From the NCBI GenBank assembly GCA_026770585.1, contig MU646317.1, positions 157,044-171,627 of the forward strand: a stretch of 14,584 nucleotides of DNA. The letters are read 5' to 3'. This document shows, in pieces, positions 10,859 through 14,584 of the stretch. The notes under the pieces are model-generated. The model did not search any database. It saw nothing but the letters and a program-made list of their open reading frames with translations, and was not told the DNA's origin. This stretch comes from Baffinella frigidus (taxonomy: Eukaryota; Cryptophyceae; Cryptomonadales; Baffinellaceae). Numbering within the stretch: position 1 is the first letter of the stretch; each line of letters opens with the position of its first letter. A program made the position numbers and the translations under genes.

Positions 10859-11266
10859 GTGGCATTATAGTGTGGGATAGGCCCGCCTCGGGAGCTATTG
10901 GAGTAAAGGAATGGGCATTCACTGCAATGCTGTGAGCCTCGGTCGGACAGGTGATGAGTCTCGATGGTTGCCTAATGAAGGTATCTTAGATCTCGCTCGT
11001 GGTTGGGCCTGGGCCCCTAAGCGGGGTCTCAAATGCATTGATGCCGTTACATCCTAGTACACGGCGAGCGTATCCCCTTCGTGACCGTGGGGTCATATTT
11101 GACTCCAAGGAGGTGGTAGGCCCCTACCTATGACCCTATGCAGGAGGCCACTGAAGGGACACCATCGTCTCTCCGCCACTTGCATGCGATATGAGGGATA
11201 CATCCAGGCACAGCTCTTTATTGCTCTCACGAAAACCCCCACCACACCTCTCCGTGTGCTCGACTC
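10859..11266 (+). other. Unassigned stretch without recognisable genes
   Basis: Low-repeat, mixed composition. It contains GGCCCGCCTC shared with about 378 and the second copy of the 10640 unit. No exon with a recognisable product, no tRNA-like or rRNA-like sequence was seen on either strand. Confidence 0.6.
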
Positions 11267-11422
11267 CTAGCTCTGCCTCACTCGGGTTCACCAACTTCTC
11301 TCAAGTTAAGATGCTGCCTTCGCTGTACAATTTTGTCAACTTTGGAGCCAAAAAAGCCCGGGCTCACCAAGTTGGTGAGCCCAAATCCAATTTGGCGAGC
11401 CGAAATAGACTGAGACAGCGCC
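11267..11422 (+). repeat. Interspersed element, third copy
   Basis: CTAGCTCTGCCTCACTCGGG through TTTTGTCAACTTTGGAGCC, the hairpin GGGCTCACCAA-g-TTGGTGAGCCC (11370-11392) and AATAGACTGAGACAGCGCC. It is clearly related to 3171-3309. An inverted copy of the left end (CCCGACTGAGGCAGAGCTAG, one mismatch) lies at 11886-11905. Confidence 0.75.
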
Positions 11423-11439
11423 AGGAGTCCCGCGCGTGC

Positions 11440-11602
11440 CGTCGAGAGAGAGGGTCCTGGGCAAGCTCTGACTCTCCTTCTCATGTCGAAACGATGGTGT
11501 CAGAGGTTGCCGCCGCTTACTTTCTAGGGTCTAAGCCCTGCGCGTTTCTTCCTCACGCCTCTCAGAAATCTCTCGGCGAGGGTTGTTGAGAGCTGAGCGC
11601 AC
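11440..11602 (+). repeat. Segment duplicated in expanded form at 13890-14358
   Basis: GAGAGGGTCCTGGGCAAGCTCT corresponds to GCGGGTCCTGGGCAGGCTCT at 13897. GAGGTTGCCGCCGCTTA at 11503 corresponds to 14214, and AGGGTTGTTGAGAGCTGAGCGCAC at 11579 corresponds to 14336. The later copy has about 300 extra bases between the matching blocks. Confidence 0.75.
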
Positions 11603-11918
11603 ACTGTCCCAGTAGGGCGCCCCCCCGGGGCGGCAGCGCTTTGGTCGGAAACGCATGCGTCGCGACGCAGCTGAGTCTGTGGTGGAGCTGAGCGGCCTTC
11701 CTCTCTTGTCCCCTACGAGCGATGGTGAATCAGAAGTGCGGATTGCACACGGGTTCAGAGTTGGACTGCGAGGGAAGTTACTCGCTCGCTGGAACCCTTT
11801 CAGTACCGACCATTGTGAAGAGGGAAGCGCACAGTTCCCACAAGGCGCTGATCGTGTGCAACACTTGAGGCATCCGATGGGATACCCCGACTGAGGCAGA
11901 GCTAGAACAAAATTTGAC

Positions 11919-12187
11919 CTTTTGATGAGATCGACCATGAGGAACTTAGATCCCCTTGGATCGACGCCCTCGCGAAGAGCCTCCTCTTGCAGCTCCTTGA
12001 GGACAAGCAGCTCGAAGTCTCCCCAGAAGCCCCCCCACTTCCCCCCATAGCTCCTTTGTCTCTGCGCGCCCCGCGCCTCCTGCAGCGCGCGCGCGCCCAG
12101 CTTCCCGGTCGAGCAATCGCCCTTCGGACCCCTGACCACCGTCGTGTCCGCCACCGCCGCGAATGGCATGAACTCATGCAGCTTCTC
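11919..12187 (-). CDS. Exon-like ORF with SAP-like helix-turn-helix, unassigned
   Basis: It continues in the same minus-strand frame as the cysteine cluster, right after its TGA. It reads EKLHEFMPFAAVADTTVVRG, then about fifty residues, then LKELQEEALREGVDPRGSKF and LMVDLIKR. The last part resembles a SAP motif (L..L..E...RG.....G.K..L...L), inferred by eye only. Codons are GC-rich, unlike the flanks. A possible donor (AAAAG|GTCAAA) ends it at 11919, just before the inverted CTAGCTCTGCC element end. The frame stays open further to 11531, but that part lacks coding character. An upstream ATG at 12169 would allow an independent start. Product unknown. Confidence 0.45.
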
Positions 12188-12367
12188 TCACGCGTCCACA
12201 CTCTTCTTGCAAGGCGGGCAGCATGTGTCCTTGCGCAGCGCGGCCTTGTAGCAGAGGCGGCAGAAGGTGTGATCGCGAGTCTCCTGAAACCCGCACAGCG
12301 GACCCTCGCAAAGACCACACACATACTGTAACTTTTCCTTTCCCCTGCTCTCGGGAGCTCCCTCCAT
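12188..12367 (-). CDS. Small RING-like cysteine cluster protein or exon
   Basis: 59 codons from an ATG at 12367 to TGA at 12190-12188. Residues 17-53 hold C-x2-C-x4-C-x7-H-x2-C-x2-C-x8-CC-x2-C (core VCGLCEGPLCGFQETRDH, then FCRLCYKAALRKDTCCPPC), a spacing close to a treble-clef or RING-type zinc site. The frame is open upstream to a TAA near 12400, so the ATG could be a real start or internal to an exon. The GC-rich coding pattern stands out from the AT-richer DNA upstream. The final codons GACGC|GTGAGA contain a good splice donor, so the TGA may be intronic. The family is not recognised; zinc binding is inferred from spacing. Confidence 0.55.
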   Translation of the reverse strand: MEGAPESRGKEKLQYVCGLCEGPLCGFQETRDHTFCRLCYKAALRKDTCCPPCKKSVDA

Positions 12368-12445
12368 CTTGTCGACGAGGCTGTTGTCGCTGGTGGGGCT
12401 AGTTTAGGGGCGGCGAGGAACAGCCAGGAGACGGGTTGCGGAACG

Positions 12446-12799
12446 GTGGTTGCTGCAGAGGTTGTCACTATTTGCCCAACACCTGATTACTATTTTGACC
12501 AGTTTGAATTTTTCGCAAAGGTCAATTTCTTGGATTTCAGGGGGGATTCGTCCACTTTTGGCGTCAGATCCTCGAGCACCAAAGATCCGAAAGCAAAAAT
12601 GCTTTTCTCTGCAGTCCTTTCTACGGACGGGCGTGTTCACTATTTGCCGAAAAAACTTTACCTCCAATTCTTTTTGACCAGTTTGGCCAGTTTGGATTTA
12701 GCAGGTTTCTACCGCGATCCTCTGCATCCGAAAGGAAGCATGGCTTTTCTGCAGAACCACTTCCGGTGTCCGCCTATTTTGGGAGCTCGAAGAACCTAA
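12446..12799 (+). other. Open frame of 117 codons, probably not a gene
   Basis: Open from ATG 12446 to TAA 12797 but overlapping repeats: TTTTGACCAGTTTGAATTTTT recurs at 12673 and 13396, and the last part is the 12731/13105 duplicate. Composition is AT-rich, and no motif, signal or membrane segment is evident. Confidence 0.3.
12731..12799 (+). repeat. 69-base unit, copy 1 (19-codon ORF)
   Basis: AAAGGAAGCATGGCTTTTCTGCAG opens an ATG frame MAFLQNHFRCPPILGARRT with TAA. The copy at 13105-13173 encodes MAFLQDKFRRPPMLGARRT with TAG. Seven differences in 68 bases, two of them synonymous. CTTTTCTGCAG could also be a splice acceptor, making the rest an exon start. Confidence 0.7.
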
Positions 12800-13028
12800 C
12801 TACTGAAACCCCCTACCCCGTAGTTCAAATTCGAGGTGTCTCTCTGAATTTGGCAAATCAATCATAAACATTTTGGACAAGACCTTAATTTGAATCTCAG
12901 GTGTGGTACAAACTGGACGCGACTGGTACGTTTGCGTCCAGTTTTGGGCAAATCAATTTGGAATTGGAGGCACTTGGTGAATCACATTTCACCTCGATTT
13001 TGAATTACGGGGTAGGGGTTTCCAGTAG
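12800..13028. mobile_element. Inverted-repeat element, 229 bases, 39-base ends
   Basis: CTACTGAAACCCCCTACCCC..AATTCGAGGTG at the left pairs with CACCTCGATTTTGAATTACG..GGTTTCCAGTAG at the right, 4 mismatches in 39. Inside, AAACTGGACGC and GCGTCCAGTTT (12910-12944) form a second hairpin around CGACTGGTACG. It is placed between the two 69-base units. It has no ORF of note. Confidence 0.82.
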
Positions 13029-13104
13029 AAAGGACCTGAAGGATTTCACCAGTTGACTTGAGTCGACTTTTGATTGACAACCATCACGTCTAAAGTGGAC
13101 CAGA

Positions 13105-13173
13105 AAAAGGAAGCATGGCTTTTCTGCAGGACAAGTTCCGGCGTCCACCCATGTTGGGAGCTCGAAGAACCTA
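13105..13173 (+). repeat. 69-base unit, copy 2 (19-codon ORF)
   Basis: Second copy of the MAFLQ..LGARRT unit. It is followed by GATCCTAAAGGACCTAAAGG, which is the inverse of the AGGTCCTTTAGGTCC cluster at 13806-13857. Confidence 0.7.
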
Positions 13174-13613
13174 GGATCCTAAAGGACCTAAAGGGAAAAC
13201 GGGGCAAATTTGGTTCAGGACTCCGGAACCAAAACTCAGAAAACGCCCTAAAGGACCCGAAACGCCCAGCACTTTCATAACTTGGTGACTGTGGTGAGTG
13301 AGGGGATCTGGGGGGCAGCGGGGTTGGGTTTTGATTCCTTTGGCATGCCAGAACCCGCCATTGAATGATCGTTTCCTCTATATGTGCCCAGACGTATTTG
13401 ACCAGTTTGGATTTTGACCATCAACCGAGCTCCAATAGAACTGGTCGACTCAGCCTCCGACTACGACTCAACTGTACGAAACCTGAACCAAGTTGGAATT
13501 TTCCTCAGATTCAGGTTGGCATTGGGCCATTCTGGCTCATACGATTGTACTACTATACAATTGTACTACTCAACTTAAGGCTTGGGAGTAATAGAGAAAA
13601 AGAATAAGATTAG
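13174..13613 (+). other. Unassigned AT-rich stretch
   Basis: Contains CTAAAGGACC units, TTTGACCAGTTTGGATTTTGACC (13396) shared with 12495 and 12675, and a small ATTGTACTACT direct repeat (13544 and 13560). No gene recognised. Confidence 0.6.
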
Positions 13614-13658
13614 GATGCGTTTCATGGAGCCACGTCCCAGCTGCCCGAAGACACCGAG
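13614..13658 (+). CDS. Exon-like stretch, unassigned
   Basis: Between GATTAG and ACCGAG|GTCTCC, 15 codons read DAFHGATSQLPEDTE (open further as VSFTIGTTIYKTI to a TAA). GC-rich codons lie in AT-rich surroundings. No family recognised; it could be chance. Confidence 0.3.
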
Positions 13659-13805
13659 GTCTCCTTTACAATCGGCACAACAATTTATAAAACTATTTAA
13701 CACAGGGTGTCAGATTTATGCACACGTCCTCGCCCCCGGTTGACTCATCCAGTCTGACTTGGCCCGCCTCTCTGGGGTCAAGCCCAATGTTGTGTAAAGT
13801 CACCT

Positions 13806-13857
13806 TTGGGTCCTTTTTAGGTCCTTTAGGTCCTTTTTTTAGGTCCTCTAGGTCCTA
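13806..13857 (+). repeat. AGGTCCTTTAGGTCC cluster
   Basis: GGGTCCTTTTTAGGTCCTTT, AGGTCCTTTTTTT and AGGTCCTCTAGGTCC: four or five tandem units, inverse to CTAAAGGACC units near 13176-13192 and 13249. Confidence 0.8.
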
Positions 13858-13865
13858 CCACTCCT

Positions 13866-13943
13866 ACGGGAGCTTGTCCCCAGAGCCTCGCACCGAGCGG
13901 GTCCTGGGCAGGCTCTTCACCGAGTCTCTACGGATCTGCCCAA
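13866..13943 (+). CDS. Exon-like stretch, unassigned (ERVLGRLFTESL)
   Basis: Reads SLSPEPRTERVLGRLFTESL then RICPN, running into CCCTGAACCCTAAA heptamers. A truncated relative (ERVLGKL then stop) lies at about 11446-11472. As in the threonine synthase gene, the exon-like sequence ends directly against a sense-strand CCCTAAA array. No family recognised and the donor is unclear. Confidence 0.35.
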
Positions 13944-13984
13944 ACCCTGAACCCTAAACCCTAAACCCTAAATCCTAAACCCTA
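13944..13984 (+). repeat. CCCTAAA heptamers between exon-like stretches
   Basis: Six units, C-rich on the plus strand, flanked on both sides by protein-like plus-strand sequence. This resembles the introns of the threonine synthase gene. Confidence 0.9.
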
Positions 13985-13985
13985 G

Positions 13986-14092
13986 AGCTAGAGGCTCCCC
14001 ACCGCAAAAAGCAGAAGGAGCTCTTCTGGAAGAACGTGTGGGAGGGATGGCCGCTGGCCCTGGCGGCAAGGTTCCACCCCGCTGAGTATTGA
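13986..14092 (+). CDS. Exon-like stretch ending in stop, unassigned
   Basis: After CCCTAG, in one open frame, it reads APHRKKQKELFWKNVWEGWP then LALAARFHPAEY and TGA (14090-14092). A basic patch (RKKQK) is followed by an amphipathic, tryptophan-rich segment. It looks like a terminal exon of a plus-strand gene whose upstream exons may be 13866-13943 and 13614-13658. The family is not recognised. AT-rich sequence follows. Confidence 0.4.
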
Positions 14093-14365
14093 AATTTAAC
14101 GCTCGGGGACTCGACATTACGGCTAGGTTTTGTGGAACTGAGGTGGAAATTTGTACAATTCCCACAAAACTTAGCCGGGCTGAGGGACTTTCGACCGAAA
14201 AAAAAGACTTCAAGAGGTTGCCGCCGCTTAGGTCCAGGTTCTAGGCCCCTCCAAAATCTCGGCACGTTTCTCCCTCACGCCCCCCCCAAACTGGCGGCGC
14301 GTTCCTACCTCACGCCCCTCAACAACCTCTCAGCGAGGGTTGTCGAGAGCTGAGCGCACCTGGTT

Positions 14366-14584
14366 TGGGGTTTAGGTTTTAGGGTTTAGGGTTTCGGATC
14401 TCTGGTTCAGGGTGTCGGGTGTCGGGTGTCGGGTGTAGGGTGAAGGGTGTAGGGTTTAGGGTGTAGGATAAAGGGTATAGGGTGTAGGATGTAGGGTGTA
14501 GGGTGTAGGGTGTCGGGTGTCGGGTGTAGGGTGTAGGGTGTAGGGTTTAGGGCGTAGGGTGTAGGGTGTCGGGTGTAGGGTGTC
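14366..14584 (-). repeat. TTTAGGG / TGTAGGG / TGTCGGG array, reversed polarity
   Basis: G-rich heptamers on the plus strand: TTTAGGG first, then mostly TGTAGGG and TGTCGGG. This is the reverse of every long array in 1-9600. The array runs off the window end. Confidence 0.93.

Noticed and set aside
10945-10990. Hammerhead-like ribozyme core (TGATGAG)
   Set aside because: No matching GAAA partner or closing stems were found nearby.
10859-11266. A tRNA, 5S rRNA or snRNA gene in the unassigned stretch
   Set aside because: No cloverleaf, A/B-box pair or conserved rRNA/snRNA core could be recognised by eye on either strand. A covariance-model search would be decisive.
11531-12169. One 212-codon minus-strand protein
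   Set aside because: Only the first ~83 codons look coding. The rest crosses the inverted end of an interspersed element and a segment duplicated at 14216-14358 that is not open there.
12404-12667. Minus-strand ORF of 87 codons upstream of the cysteine cluster
   Set aside because: AT-rich, no recognisable motif, overlaps plus-strand repeats (GACCAGTTTG units), and is closed by a stop before the cysteine cluster frame.

Overview
The window looks like nuclear DNA of a eukaryote with the plant-type telomere heptamer (CCCTAAA/TTTAGGG), most likely a microalga with a large, repeat-rich genome. I see no rRNA, tRNA, CRISPR array or prokaryotic operon. Long ORFs are absent because the coding sequence is cut into exons of 38-102 bases. 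A pyramimonadalean prasinophyte such as Cymbomonas would fit the heptamer-filled introns, but I cannot confirm a species from the sequence alone.

Bases 146-10045 (+ strand) are one gene. Seventeen exons can be joined with consistent reading phase into about 423 codons of a PLP-dependent threonine synthase of the bacterial ThrC / yeast THR4 type. Only the N-terminal domain lies outside the window. The conserved blocks come in the family order: the FHGPT..FKD PLP-lysine motif, GDTGPAAI, the NSINLARILAQ block, a variant phosphate-binding loop (PCGALGNI), the VPYNFER block, the GYLVDPHTGIG block, and the ATAH..KFEE block. All assigned introns are GT-AG except one GC-AG intron.

The most striking property is that nearly every intron carries extra, usually truncated copies of the neighbouring exon's edge with the splice-site context attached. 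Copies of an exon's 5' edge (AG plus the first codons) tend to lie upstream of the real exon. Copies of the 3' edge (last codons plus GT) tend to lie downstream. Two exons (exon 11 and the terminal exon) exist in two complete in-frame versions. The rest of the introns is made of telomere-like heptamers, almost always CCCTAAA on the sense strand, a TGGTACAAA-centred element, GTGTCnGACAC arrays and microsatellites. A perfect 94-base palindrome sits in intron 14 and includes a decayed exon copy.

Bases 10124-11270 hold small inverted-repeat (MITE-like) elements with poly-C/poly-G interiors and otherwise unassigned sequence. Bases 11267-12400 hold a shared interspersed element and, on the minus strand, a GC-rich stretch encoding a small RING-like cysteine cluster. 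That stretch is followed in the same frame, across one TGA, by a stretch resembling a SAP helix-turn-helix. Bases 12400-14100 are mostly AT-richer repeats (a 229-base inverted-repeat element, two copies of a 19-codon ORF) plus three exon-like stretches on the plus strand that I could not assign. From 14366 the heptamers run in the opposite orientation (TTTAGGG and variants).
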